Below are positions 21,301-33,362 of a stretch of 64,000 nucleotides of DNA, piece by piece. Origin of the DNA: Zantedeschia hybrid cultivar (taxonomy: Eukaryota; Streptophyta; Magnoliopsida; Alismatales; Araceae). The stretch covers positions 42,871,001-42,935,000 of the forward strand of contig JARZZO010000011.1 of assembly GCA_030544215.1 (NCBI GenBank), given 5' to 3'. A program made the translations under genes and the position numbers. The notes under the pieces were generated by a model, which was not told the origin of the DNA, ran no database searches, and was given only the letters and a program-made list of their open reading frames with translations. The number at the start of each line of letters is the position of its first letter. Within the stretch, counting starts at the first letter, position 1.

Positions 21301-21634
21301 ATTGAATAATTTAGAGAGATAATACACCGCCCTTTCTTTCTTCTCATCATCATATTGGGCCAATACTGCTCCAGCAGAATCGTCAGTAGCAAAAATCTAG
21401 AGCAGTAGGGGACGTCCCGCCATTAGGGGCATCAAGATTGGGGAACTTTGTAAATAGCTTTTTAATTCATCAAAAGCCTTCTGACATTTCACATTCCAAT
21501 TAAATTTTGCCCCTCCTTTCAGTAGTTCGTAGAATGGTTTGCACCTCTGTGAATGTTGCGAAATAAACCTCCGACTGAACTACAATCTTCCGATAAGTCC
21601 TCGAACTTGTTTGATATTCTTGGGAGGTGGCATT
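21301..21634 (-). pseudogene. Tat1 RT/RNase H junction, decayed
   Basis: About 330 bases between the recognisable reverse transcriptase and RNase H. Translated fragments match a gypsy thumb/connection (for example FCNIHRGANHSTNY-like and KAFDELKSYLQSSP-like strings), but several stops and shifts prevent a continuous frame. The first RNase H catalytic segment would lie here and is not legible. Confidence 0.5.
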
Positions 21635-22735
21635 TCAGAAATGGCTCTTCATGTTAAGATCTATCTCTATTCCTCTTTTACTTACAATGAATCCTAATAG
21701 CTTTCCCGATGATACTCCAAACACACATTTCTTAGGATTCCATTTCAGTTGGTGCTCCCTTGACCTCTGCAAGACCTTTCTCAAGATTTTTGAGTGATCC
21801 TCTCGAGTCTTTGATTTTATCAAGACATCATCTACATACACCTCAATATCCACATGCATCATGTCGTGAAAAATGGCCATCATAGCCCTTTGATATGTTG
21901 CCCCTGCGTTCTTCAACCCAAAAGGCATCACAACATAACAATAAGTTCCCCATAGGGTGGTAAAAGATGCCTTCTCTTGATCTTCCTCAGCTAATCTGAT
22001 CTGGTTGTATCCTAAAAAGCCATCCATAAATGAAAGCATCTCGTAGCCCGTGGTATTATCTTTCAGGACATCTATATGTGGGAGTGGGAAATCATCCTTG
22101 GGACAGGCTTAGTTCAAATCTCTAAAATTTATGCACACCCTGACCCTACCGTCCTTTTTCATCACTGGGAGGATGTTTGCTACCCACTGAGGATAGAGAA
22201 CAACTCTGATGAGTTTTGCTTTGTGGAGTTTATCAACTTACTCTTTGACTTTCAGAGCCAATTTTATATGGAGTCTTCTCAATTTTTGTTTAACAGGCTT
22301 AGCATCAGATTTTAAGACCAGCCGATGCTCCACTAAGGATGTATCTAGTCCTGGCATATCCTCATAAGACCAAGCGAAACCATCCGGATATTCCTTTAAT
22401 ATAATTGTTATCTCTGCTTCTTCTCTGGCACTCAAATTTGCACTAACAAGGATTATCTTAGGATCTTCCTCTATGCCAAGATTAACTTCCTTGGTTGGTT
22501 CATCGACTGCAGCTGTTGGCTCATCAAATCTCTTTGTCTCACTCACATAAGGAGTTATCGAATCCTCTTCATCCTCAAATTCTTTCTGCTCATTAATTTC
22601 TCCCAGTTCTAACAGATATACCCCAAGTCCATCAAATTCCAAACATTCTGCGACTTCATCATTTTCAATTATATTGATGCAATCTTCCTGTGAGAAAGCA
22701 GACTCTTGGATTAAACTTCCACATCTATGTACCAA
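21635..22735 (-). pseudogene. Tat1 reverse transcriptase
   Basis: One frame from 22735 to 21635 contains two stops (22238-22240 and 22109-22111). It begins with an acidic pre-RT linker, then FAWSYEDMPGLDTSLVEHRL, the KKDGRVRVCINFRDLN finger region, SFMDGFLGYNQIRLAEED, the palm MPFGLKNAGATYQRAM and the catalytic EVYVDDVLIKSK. It ends with KCVFGVSSGKLLGFIVSKRG. These are gypsy RT motifs in the right order with YVDD intact. Confidence 0.9.
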
Positions 22736-23785
22736 CTCTAAAACAAAGCATCTAGGAACTTCTCTTCCTTTCCTTTTTCTGTAGTGTGGACATGAAGAGG
22801 TACCTTCTGAACCTATTCCTATTCCTAAATTACTATGTACAAGCGGGTGGATGATTGATGAATTCAGCTGATGGGAAAGAGAGGTCCCTTGAACAAGGAA
22901 GCTCTCTGTACATTCATTCTCCCAGTATGAAGGTTCTTCAAGAGTGATTTGGCATTCTTTCCTTTCAAAATGAATATTTTTTTTTTCATGATCAGAAGTG
23001 ATGAATGAGAAACAAGGTTGGGGAGATTATGGTATTGGAAGAGTGATGAGTGGAGGGACTGGGGGGTGAAACAAGAATGGAATGAAAGTGAGGGGACTAA
23101 GATGCTGATGGGCTAAGAATATTCCTATTTCTAGTTGTAAGGGAGACCCTTCCTCTAGAATCTATAGGCAAAATAATGCCTGGAGTCCTAGTTCTTCTTC
23201 CACTTCTCCTTTGTCACTCTCATTAGATGGATCGTCCCTCACCTGATATATTATCTTCTCTTCTTCTTGAAATTCAGTGACCCCTGAAGCAAAGTGTTCC
23301 CAGAGTATCCAATCCAAGGGTTGCCAATATTCATCTCTATGCAGATACCCCAATCCTACTCCATTGAAATTTTCTTCATCTTCGATGGGCTGTCTCATTC
23401 CTTGCTCTTCCTTTCCTAATCCTCTTCCTGAATAATATCCCATCTTTATCATCATTTGCCAACCCTTTCTTTCCCTGTCCACTTTAGTCTCCTTCCTGAG
23501 TGGTAATGAAGCAATAGTTGTCCCAACTTCTTTTCCAAACTAAGGCGAATTAACTGTGGACAAAGTCTCTTCATTTTTCCTCTCAATGACAGTCATGGAG
23601 GGAAGCTGTTATGTGGTTATCGTCTCCAACATTTCCACTATAGGGGTGCTTTTGATCTTCACTATTTTTCCTTTAAATGGGAATTTGTAACATTGATGTG
23701 CTGTAGACGGGATTCCCACAGTCTGCTCTATCCAAGGTCTTCCCAAAATTAGCTTGTAGGTTGGTTCAACATCTAAAATGAAGAA
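22736..23785 (-). pseudogene. Tat1 end of protease and G-patch-like segment
   Basis: Directly after the TAG at 23786 the protease frame continues with FFILDVEPTYKLILGRPWIE and STAHQCYKFPFKGKIVKI. Then 23324-23482 encodes GWQMMIKMGYYSGRGLGKEE, followed by PI and a second GVGLGY. This matches the glycine pattern of a G-patch. The acidic linker to RT follows. Several stops separate the pieces. Tat2 has the counterpart at about 52270-52420. Confidence 0.7.
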
Positions 23786-26272
23786 CTATGAAGGCATGAC
23801 TATCGGCCCAACTCCGACTTGGAGAATGATTTTTCCAGGGGAAGTCCGTTTGGAGTTGTCATAGGCTGAAATGGTGGTTGAAACCCTTACCAACTCTTCT
23901 TCCTTTACTCCAATTTGTGTCAATGTCTTCATCGGGCACACATTGATGGATGCCCCAGTGTCGATCAGAGTAGAGTCTACCCTTACCCCATTTAGTGTAA
24001 TGGTAAGTAGTAAGGGTAAAGAACGGTGTTCAGGAGCAGCCAAATCTTCATTGGAGAAAGTGATCATTGGTTGCCCCTGAGTGACAGAAAGAATAGCATG
24101 GGAGACATCATTAGCTGGAAGATCCTCACTCACCATGACCTTTTGGAAGAATTTGAGAAGTGTTTCCTGGTGTGAGGGAGATCTTTTGATTAACTCTAAA
24201 ATAGAGATCCTTGATGGGGTCTTCTCAAGATGTTGGAGAATGTCATATTCTGTAGACGTGGAGCTTAATTGAGTGTTGGACTCCTCTTGAGTCTCAGGCA
24301 TCCTAGAAGGTCGTGGGACTATCCTATTCCTAAGTGAAAGATTCATGGTGTTTCCAATGAGAGTACTGACTTCTTTAGGACTTGGTGTGATCAATTGAAG
24401 TGGACGGGAGTGATTAGGAGTCATGAGTGAGGATGTGGTTTGAGTCAAGAAATTCAGTGAAGGATCATGACCTGATGGTGTGGTTGGAACATATTCTTTC
24501 TTAGGCCAAAGGAGCACTAAGGGCCTTCCTACTTCCTGGATAACTCCCACACTCATTTCCATCTTTTCACAATGATCTTCTTCATGTTCCCCATATTCTT
24601 GGACTAGTGGTCCTCCTTCATACCCCCAACATTGTTCTCTTCGGATCACCTGAGACTTTTGGCCAACTGTGAAGGTGTTGACTTTCTCTTCTTGTTCCTG
24701 TCGTGATGTAGATGGGTCTGTAACCTTCTGATGATTTGGGAGAGGGTTCTGAACTATGCCAAGGTCCCGATTCCTTCCTTTCAAATTAGAGACAACAATT
24801 CTGACATCTTCCCAATTAATACGCCCCTCATCGTTCATGTCATAAACCCAATCTCTAAATGCAAAGCAATTGTGAATGACATGTCCGGGAGCTCTGTGAT
24901 AAGGACAACATTTGGAGGTATCCACATTGGGAGAAATCCCTTCCCTCTGAGGTGGAAGTTTAATGGCTTTGCAAGCCATAAGAGCAAAGAAGATATCACC
25001 CAAAGATTCTGGAAGTGGGGGATAGGAAGTTCTCTTTGGAGCAGGCCTACCATAACTGTTTGGCAGAGGAACGACAAAGTACTGCCGAGGATTACTGGCA
25101 GGAGTGGTGGTAGGACCAGGATTGATGGGTCGCCCTTTGGTTGGCTGATTAAAGGCGTTGATGTTTTCATTGGTAGTAACCCCCTCAGTGGTTGGCATAG
25201 GCGTCACCTTCCGATTTCGAGGGCGGATGTCAAGGAAGGAAGGAAGAGTTGAATCTCTGATCTGAGTCTGTATCACTCTAGCTCTGTAGTACAATTGAGC
25301 AAAGGTGTGGTGTTCACTGAGCATTAGAATGGTTTTAAGCTGAGGTGTTGCATTATTCACAATCATGGTAACTGCCTGAGCTTCTGGAACGATAACTTTA
25401 GATTTTGATGCCATCACCCTCCGTCTATTGGCAAATTGGGTGAAATCTTCATCCAGTTTCATTTTCTCTGACACTAGATCAAAAAGGGTAGGAGCCAGAT
25501 TAGTCATGTGACTAAAATGACTAATAAATTTTTCAGAAATAGTGTCGAAATTGAGCAGATTTGAAGACGGAAGTGAGGTAAACCAACACTGAGCTTCTCC
25601 TTCTAAAGATTTCTGAAAGCGGTGGACCAACAACAGTTTGTCATATAGCCATTGGTGTGAATCCATAAGAAAACCTGACAGATGGTGATGCGGGTCAGTT
25701 CTTCCATCATACTTTCGGTACTTCGGAGCCTTAAATCCAGGTGGAAAATATGTTGGGGGAAGTTTGCAATATTCAACTAAGGAATACGGCTTAGAAATTG
25801 TTAATGATTCAGCAAGCAATTTTCTGAGGTAAGGCTCCATTTCCTGCTTAGAAATGTACTCTAGAGGTCCAACTGGTTTTGATGAGGTCGGGATTGGAGA
25901 GATTGGTTGCCAGGGTGTGGCTGCAACAGGAAAAATGGGTGGAACTGAAGCATTTGGATTGGACTCCAATTGAGTCTTGTAGGGAGCTTTGTTTGAAGAT
26001 GCCTGGTAAGGTGTGCGGGATAGATCTGGAAAGGCGGGATGATTGATTAAAGTCTTGCCTTTTAACGCGATCTGGATAAGTTGCACAGGTGTGTACCTTG
26101 CCAGCACCTTGATTAAGTCAGCATCATCACTAGGATTCTGTGTCGCCGACCTTCTAACTTTGAGACTAACTAGTTCATCCCCTCTATGGGAGGAGACTTC
26201 GTCTGGATCCTCATGACGTGAGTCATCCCCTTGATGCGTGTTGAGCATACATACATATGTACTGGCTCTCAT
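23786..26272 (-). pseudogene. Tat1 gag and protease N-terminal part
   Basis: An 828-codon open frame starts at ATG 26272; the frame is also open for some distance upstream. Residues about 150-330 are a retrotransposon gag domain (KYDGRTDPHHHLSGFLMDS, then GEAQCWFTSLPSSNLLNFD). Next comes a Tat-type zinc-binding segment (CCPYHRAPGHVIHNCFAFRD, then INWEDVRIVV). A long proline/serine/glutamine linker precedes the protease, with LIDTGASINVCPMKTL near residue 780. The frame ends at a TAG inside the protease, and homologous sequence carries on beyond it, so this is a truncated polyprotein. Confidence 0.9.
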
Positions 26273-26655
26273 GTCTTCTGTCTCAAAAGGAAATTCACCT
26301 AGCCGTCTAAACTTAGACGGCCAGGAAGGTGGCCGTCTGAATGATGCTCAGAGGACCAGCTGTCTGACCGTCTGACCTTCAGACGGCCACTAGTATGGCC
26401 TTTTGATGGATCAGACAGCCAGCACTCTGGCCACCTGATGGAGTTAACAAAAGTTTTTAAAAAATGAATATTTTTAAAATCCAAATGCAAAAGATGAAAA
26501 AAGTTTTGAAATCATGCACTTCTTTGAAAAATGAATGTTTTGTGACTACATTTCAAAGAATCCAAATGAGCGGGAAATGACAAAAAGATCAACACAAAGA
26601 CCCGTTAACACAATAAAGCTTAAATCGGTCTATGGAATGGACAAAAATAGGTGTC
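26273..26655 (-). other. Tat1 leader with palindromes
   Basis: Holds GCCGTCTAA/TTAGACGGC arms (26303-26322) and CCGTCTGA/TCAGACGG arms (about 26368-26386), plus further CCGTCTGA-like copies to about 26430. The rest is A-rich and non-coding. The right edge reads GGTGTCTACACC, which resembles Tat LTR termini, so this may be the start of a lost 5' LTR. That reading is uncertain. Confidence 0.55.
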
Positions 26656-26659
26656 TACA

Positions 26660-27880
26660 CCGGGGATCCTGATGCTTCTGGGGCACCAGAGAGAGAGAGA
26701 AAGAGAGGAGGGAGGTGGCTAGGGTTAGCAGCAGCTTGGCCTGCTCAGCCCGTTCGCTACATTTTATACTAACCGCGCGGTTTTTCATAAAAATCTCCAG
26801 TTTGTATAAAACCCACTTATTTATCCATCGCCTTGAAAGTCATTTGCGTGTGACCCTCTAGGCCCAATAACTAGTCCGGTTAATAGCCCAATAAGCCCAG
26901 TGACTCCTCACTGGCTTTATTAATCAATTAATAACTCTTTATTAATTAATTAATCAATCGAATTGATCACGCACATCAAATTTGATCGGGCCTCCGATCA
27001 CGTTGGTGCTAAGCAACACCGCGTAAACCCGAAAGGTATCGGGGTTAAGTAACCCACTCTTGAAACCTTTCTGCCGACAGTTACCGCGTGGATATAGTCC
27101 TTCATTCGTACAATGCTCTCGAGTCAACTCAGGGTATGGCGTACTGTCAAACCCTAACCGGTTGACTCACTTCGATCGGATGCTGCCGTATAATATCGGA
27201 AAACTCCTTTCCCGATATTATCGTCCGCCCTGGCTAGGGACTTTCGCGCATCCTTCCTAGAGCATTCTCTCTCATCATACCGAGAGCGAATGATTCCTTA
27301 TTGACACTCAATTCCCTTGGACGGTATTCCGCTGTACCCGATCCTTGGCTGTTTAGAATCCCGTGGTTAGAGATTCATAAACCAAGGTCAAAGCACAGAA
27401 GTCCACCGACAAGGTGTCCTTGGTGTCTCAGGTCCGAGGATCATCTATGCAACTGCGACAATAGAATCAAGCTGATTGATAGTGAGGTATAGTACCATCC
27501 AGCGATTCAATCGGATCAGTTCAATGAACTCATTCTCTAATGAGCACCTACAGATTCGCCTTAGTGTCTCCACACAAGTGACTTATGAGATCAGTCACCC
27601 TCATCATATGAGCAGGAGTAATCTGTACTAGTCTAACCGGATATCCGATGTCCTTCTCGGATATCTTCCGACTAGGAACGATTAAGAATATGTGTGTTTA
27701 AGTGATCAGTCTCATTAGTATGATCTCATCATAATCTAATCACTATAGCACATATTCATGTACTTCATTATGAGACGATAATTAATACGATTTACACATA
27801 ATGAATATAATGTCATTATATTAATAAATATGAACGAGATTACATAGTCATATTGGCTTGTAGGCCACCTAAGACTAACA
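26660..27880 (-). repeat. Copia3 3' LTR, outer end truncated
   Basis: It ends (plus strand) CCTAAGACTAACA beside the purine tract complement ATCTCCCACTTGG. It matches 51029-52108 from about 26812 on. It carries a GA repeat (26690-26710) and a minus-strand TATAAAA (26762-26768). The outer TG terminus is not visible; the left boundary is approximate. Confidence 0.82.
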
Positions 27881-27894
27881 ATCTCCCACTTGGA

Positions 27895-28227
27895 CTAAAG
27901 CAAATCTCCTTTACACAGTAAGCCTATAGACTCTAGGTGACGCTCAAACACAATTTGAGCCAACGACTTTGTCAGTGGATCTGCTACATTGTCGACAGAT
28001 GGAACTCTTTCCACTACTACATCTCCTCTGGATATGATTTCTCTGATAAGATTAAGGCGCCTCAAAATATGCTTCGATTTTTGATGAGACCGCGGCTCTT
28101 TCGCTTGCGCAATCGTTCCATTATTGTCGCACAACAGCGGAACAGGTTCAGAGTTGCTGGGAATTACGCCGAGGTCAGTGATGAATTTCTTCAATCACAC
28201 TGCTTCCTTGGCGGCTTCAGCTGCAAC
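27895..28227 (-). pseudogene. Copia3 RNase H C-terminal part
   Basis: The 100-codon frame ends at 27895 and reads PVPLLCDNNGTIAQAKEPRS, then KHILRRLNLIREI, then NVADPLTKSLAQ. It is homologous to the Copia1 C-terminus. Upstream it is cut by solo LTR A at 28228, inside the EAEYI-AATEAAKEA helix region. The other half resumes at 30574. Confidence 0.88.
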
Positions 28228-30573
28228 TGTAACGACCCGCCACCCTATAATCGGGGATCCGATTACTAAATGGGTACCGAATCATTAATTTGGGACCAAA
28301 CCAGGATCTAGTAAGTCTGGGAAATAAATAATAAACTAAGCTAAACATTCACATCGCATTGAAGAAAATAAAAGTGCAGGAATTAAAATTATTACAATGC
28401 GACTCGATACAGCAAATAATTACATTCTCCAACAGAAGGAAATAATTAAACATACAGGCCAAAGATAATTAACAACTACATCGGGGCATACCCCGGAATA
28501 ACCGCTGAAGGCACACCACACCTGGCCGCACACGCCGCTCTAAGTCTGCTGCGAGTCCTCACCTGAAAACCGCAGGGGTGAGTCTCAAGACAAGACTCAG
28601 TAGGGATCCTTCGATCCCCACTGCCCACGCACACACCCACAAGTGTAAAGTACAGCCAACGGTAAAGTAACAAGTGTAGTGGCAGGTACGATATCTAATT
28701 CTCCACGTGAGAACACATGCGGTCGAAATATAATAATCATGCACATTCTAAGCCAACCGTTAGAAAACCCACAACTGCCGTCTCGATAGAACTCGCCGAC
28801 CGTACAAACAACGGTGGGAAAAACCTCGACCCGCTGAGACCAAGGAGTAGCCCCTCGGATAGCACGCTCGCTACTCCGGCCCAACCGGCTCAGGTGACTA
28901 CCCCTTCCCTCAGCATGAGTGACTCTCCGAATGTACCACTCCAACACCGGTACTAGCTGACCCCGGGGTTCACCAGGTGACCCTCTCTCACTAGGCGTCA
29001 CCCCGCCCACGCCCCCACCGGCGCTGTGCTCACGCCCCCACCAGCACAGGGTGATAAAGTGCTACAATGTCACTCCAGGTCCACAGTAACTCAAAACCCA
29101 GCACAGTGCGATCCGATCACGTGAAAAGTCCGCGATCGCATAACACACATATAGAACCATCCGATAATGAAGAATCCATCTCTATCGGGTACACTAAAAC
29201 ATGCACTAACCATCTATCTAGCAGTATGAACACATTTTACTGGCATGAATTAGTGTGGTTCTGTCTTGAATCGCGTCGCCCAAGGCCGACGCCATTCAAG
29301 CTCCATGTACAGGTTCATGTAAAACGGTCTTCAGAATTAGGCCTTAAAAGGCGTCGACGCCAGAGGACGCCGTTTAAAAGGCGTCGACATCCTCAGACGC
29401 CATTCAGCACAAAAAACCAGGATTTTCCCGAAATCTTTAAACAGGGGATTTCTGCCTTAAAAGGGCATCATGGCTACCCGACGCTATTCAAAACGCGTCG
29501 ACCACCCATGACGTCTTTTAGTCCCATAATCCCAAACTGGCGGACTCTCAGTCAGGCGATTCCTGTCTAAAAGGCGTCGTGATGGTCCGACGCCCTTTGA
29601 AAAGGCGTCGTCCATGCACGACGTCTTTCAACCCCAGGAACCAGAGTTGCCATGAGCCCGAGGGCTCCCCTTTTCAACCCAAACAACCCCAAAATCACCC
29701 AAAAACGGAGGGAAAAGAGGAGCAATACAGTCCGTAGGCAAACACATTCATAGAAATCCCCCATATCATCAAGAGAACTCCTAAACATGCTCGTTCTACC
29801 CCCCAAAACCAAAGATCCATAACATGCTTAAAACGGGGAAAAACATGGTTTAAACACGATACTATGGGGACCGTCACCCTACCGGACACTCGAACGCCTC
29901 CGAGCTTCAAGCCGTCCGCCTGTCTCGCCCCACGCCGCCGCCGGTACCGCCGAGGTCGTCCTAGCCCCACCGTGACGTCGGCCGCCGTTCGGAGAGTAGA
30001 ACGCCGCAGTGGAAGTGGAGGTGGTAGGGGTAGGAGCCAGGTAGAGGATGGAGTGGAGGGAGAGGCGAAATGGTGTGAGGAAAAGAGGGAGGAGGAGGGG
30101 GTCGCCGCCGTCGCCGGGGGAGAAGGAGAGAAGGAGAGTAGGAGAAAAATGAGGGAAAGAAGGAGGGCTCGCGGGGTTAACCAGAAACTGGCTAAAACGC
30201 GTCGACATGCACGGACGCCTATCAGGTGACATGACGGCCGCTCTGACAAGATTCTGAAACGCGTCGTCCTTCACAGACGCCATTCAGACAACTTGTCAGG
30301 GCCGTACTCTGACACACCCAGAGTCTCAGTCTAAAAGGCGTCGACCCACACGGACGCCGTTCAGACGACCTGACAGGGCCGTACTCTCGCGGTCCAAAGT
30401 CAGTCCACGTGGCACCCACGTGGCAGAACCTGAAACGCGTCTGCCACGGTGGACGCCGATTAAAACGCGTCTTGGGGTCCTGACGCGATTCGACTCAGAA
30501 CCCCCGCCCCTCACCAGGGCCAGAACTACAGGGCCCGACCCGAAAACCGGATCCGAAAGTCTCGGTCCTTACA
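28228..30573 (-). mobile_element. Solo LTR A, Tekay-like (2346 bp)
   Basis: On the plus strand it runs TGTAACGACCCGCC to CGGTCCTTACA, the reverse complement of the Tekay LTR at 54208-56557 and about the same length. Flanks GCAAC (28223-28227) and GTAAC (30574-30578) are a target duplication with one C-to-T difference. No interior follows, so it is a recombination product. Palindrome clusters of the GCGTC/GACGC type lie at about 29266-29630 and 30195-30490. ORFs inside lack domain support. Confidence 0.92.
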
Positions 30574-32357
30574 GTAACAATGTACTCAGCTTTAGTCGTC
30601 GAATCTGCAGTGGTGGCTTGCTTGGAACTCTTCCAGCACACTGCGCCTCCGTTCAAAGTAAACACGAATCCAGATGTAGACTTGCTATCATCTGGATCTG
30701 ACTGGACACTCGAGTCAATAAAGCCTCGCAGTTTCAAGTCACCTCCTTCATAGACAAGAAACATATCCTTAGTTCTTCTCAAGTACTTAAGGATATATTT
30801 CACTGCCTTCCAGTGCTCTTCACCTGGATCAACCAGAAATCTGCTCGTAACACTTAGAGCAAATACAACATCAGGTCGTGTACATAGCATGGCATACATG
30901 ATAGATCCTGTAGCAGAGGATAGGGTACTCTATCCATGAGTGCCCTCTCATCATGAGTCTCAGGAGACTACTTCTTTGAGAGACTAATTCCATGTCTCAT
31001 CGGTATGAGACCTCTCTTGGAGTTTTCCATGTCAAACCTTTTAACTATGGTATCTATGTACAAGGATTGGGTCATTCCAAGCATCTTCTTTGGTCTATCT
31101 CTATAGATCTGTACTCCCAATACGTAGGATACTTCTCCCAAATCCTTCATGGAGAAGTTTTTCAATAGCCAGATCTTTACTGATGACATCATAGCTACAT
31201 CATTCCCAATTAGTAGTATGTCGTCTACGTAAAGAACTAAGAAGGTGACTGCGTTCCCACTGCTCTTCTTGTACACACAAGGCTCATGTTCATTCATAAT
31301 GAAGTTATAAGACTTGACAGCCTCGTCAAATCTTATGTTCTATCTCCGGGAAGTTTGCTTCAGTCCATAAATAGACCTTTGAAGCTTGCATACTTTATCT
31401 GGAGATTCTTTAGATGTGAAACCTTCTGGTTGTATCATATACACCTCTTCCTCAAGGTTACCGTTGAGGAAGGTAGTCTTCACATCTATCTGCCAGATCT
31501 CGTAATCAAAATGTGCAGCAATGGCAAGTAGAACTCTGATCGACTTTATCATGGCAACTGGTAAGAAGTCTCATCATAGTCAATTCCTTGCCTTTGATGA
31601 TATCCCTTTGCCACCAACCTTGCCTTATAAGTATCGATCTGTCCATCAGTACCGATCTTTCTCTTAAAGATCCACTTGCATCTGATGGGTACAATACCCT
31701 CGGGAAAGTCCTGCAAGTTCCAAACTTGGTTAGTGTACATGGACTAGATTTCTGAGTTCATAGCTTCTCGCCATTTCCCGGCTTCTGGGCCTTCTATGGC
31801 CTCCTGGTAGGTTTTAGGATCATCATCCTCATTATATTCTATCTTAGACTCACCTTCAGTGATATCTCCCACATATTGTTCGAGTATTCTAGGTAATCTA
31901 CCAGATCTACGAGGCTCATCTGTGTGTACCTGAACAGATTCAGGAACTGATATCTCATCTGATGATAATGCAGCTGTTTGGGGATCTGGAACCTCTTCCA
32001 GTACTATTTACTCCCACTGTCCTCCTGGAGAAGGTATTCCTCTTCCAGGAAGACAACTTTCCTGGCGACAAGCACCTTTTATTCACCAAGATGGTAAAAG
32101 TAGTATCCAAAGGTTTTCTTTGGATATCCCACAAATCTGCATTTATAAGTTCGTGATTCTAACTTGTCTGGATCATGCCTCTTTATATGAGCAGGACAAC
32201 CCCAGACTTTAACATGTTTAAATTCTGGTTTCCTGCCTTTACATATCTCATATGGAGTAGAGGCCACAGACTTGCTGGGTACTCTGTTCAGTAGGTATGC
32301 TGCTGACTCTAGAGCATACCCCCAGAGGGACACTGGTAATCCTGAAAAACTCATCAT
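30574..32357 (-). pseudogene. Copia3 reverse transcriptase, RNase H and end of integrase
   Basis: Read from 32357 down: the integrase tail (SAAYLLNRVPSKSV, GRKPEFKHVKVWGCPAHIKR); a linker with stops; then RT pieces IVPIRCKWIFKRKIGTDGQI, EIWQIDVKTTFLNGNLEEEV and the catalytic FLVLYVDDILLIGND; then RNase H (YAMLCTRPDVVFALSVTSR, TTADSTTKAEYIV) up to the solo LTR A junction. At least four frame breaks lie near 31340-31560, 31740, 30968 and 30900. All motifs are homologous to Copia1/2. Confidence 0.9.
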
Positions 32358-33362
32358 GGATCACACCATGTCCAACAAGGTGCGATTCCTCCTTTCTGAT
32401 ACACCATTCATTTGTGGTGTATATGGAGGGGTCAGCTGAGAAAGGATACCATTATCCTTTAAGAATTGTATGAAATTAGTACTTAAGTATTCTCCTCCTC
32501 GATCTGATCGAAGAGCTTTAATACTCTTTCCTAACTGCTTCTCTATCTCATTCTTGAACTCCTTGAACTTCTCAAATGTTTCCGACTTGTACTTCATTAA
32601 GTACACATAGCCAAATCTTGAAGAGTCGTCGGTGAACGTGATGAAGTATGAAAAACTACCTTTGGCTTGGGTGGACATTGTACCCCATACATCTGAATGT
32701 ATTAGTTCCAAAATGTCCTTGGCACGTTCTCCATGTCCAGTAAATGAAGACTTCACCATCTTTCTCATAAAGCAGGACTCACATGTCGCAAACAATTCAT
32801 AACCGAATGCTGTTAAATAACCATGTCGGTGCAACTTTTGCAGCCTGCTTTCATCAATATGACCAAGTCTACAATGCCATATGTAGGCTTGGTTCTCACA
32901 ATTCTTGCTCTTCTTAAAAGCATTATCAATGTGAAGATTGTAATAAGAAACATCTAAAAGATATAGACCGTTGACTAAAGATGTCGAAGCTATTGATTTA
33001 TTACCATAATAAATCGAACAACTTCTATTCTCAATAAACAACCTATATCCTATCTTGTCCAAACAAGATACTAATATGATGTTCTTTATTATGCTAGGAA
33101 CATAATAACAATCTTCTAATGATAAGACGTCTCCCGATGGAAGCCTGAGGTTTGTTGTCCCAACAGCAACCGCTGCAACTTTTGCGCCGTTTTCTAGCCT
33201 CAATTCCACCTCGCCTTTTCTCCGCTTGCGCTTACTTGTCAGCATCTGCACATCATGGCAGATGTGAGAAGCACATCCAATATCTAATACCCAAGATGTG
33301 GAATCTCTAACTGACAAGTTGATATCTATCATATAGATATCTGAAGCTTCAGACAGCTTCAC
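32358..33362 (-). pseudogene. Copia3 protease and integrase
   Basis: A 333-codon frame carries the protease (STSWVLDIGCASHICHD, with DIG instead of DTG, so the catalytic motif is altered), the pre-integrase segment YIWHCRLGHIDESRLQ, and the integrase (ELIHSDVWGTMSTQ, ALRSDRGGEYLSTNF, PPYTPQMNGVSERRNRT). The frame ends at TGA (32358-32360, DMV then stop then SMM), where Copia1/2 have an arginine or related codon. Confidence 0.9.

Larger units (their letters stand above)
10610..26655 (-). mobile_element. Tat1: decayed Tat-lineage Ty3/gypsy element
   Basis: On the minus strand the order is leader, gag, protease, G-patch-like segment, reverse transcriptase, RNase H, second archaeal-type RNase H and integrase, interrupted once by Copia1. 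The second RNase H places it in the Tat group. Every module carries stops or frameshifts. No pair of LTRs is visible: the 5' side ends at about 26655 against Copia3, and the 3' side is unassigned sequence. Confidence 0.82.

Noticed and set aside
24731..25252. 173-residue plus-strand ORF
   Set aside because: Antisense to Tat1 gag, which has clear domain support on the minus strand.
29695..30283. Overlapping ORFs on both strands in solo LTR A (similar at 44621-45142, 54466-54903 and 61669-61971)
   Set aside because: They recur in every Tekay-like LTR with different frames and ends. Composition follows the purine/pyrimidine-rich LTR middle.
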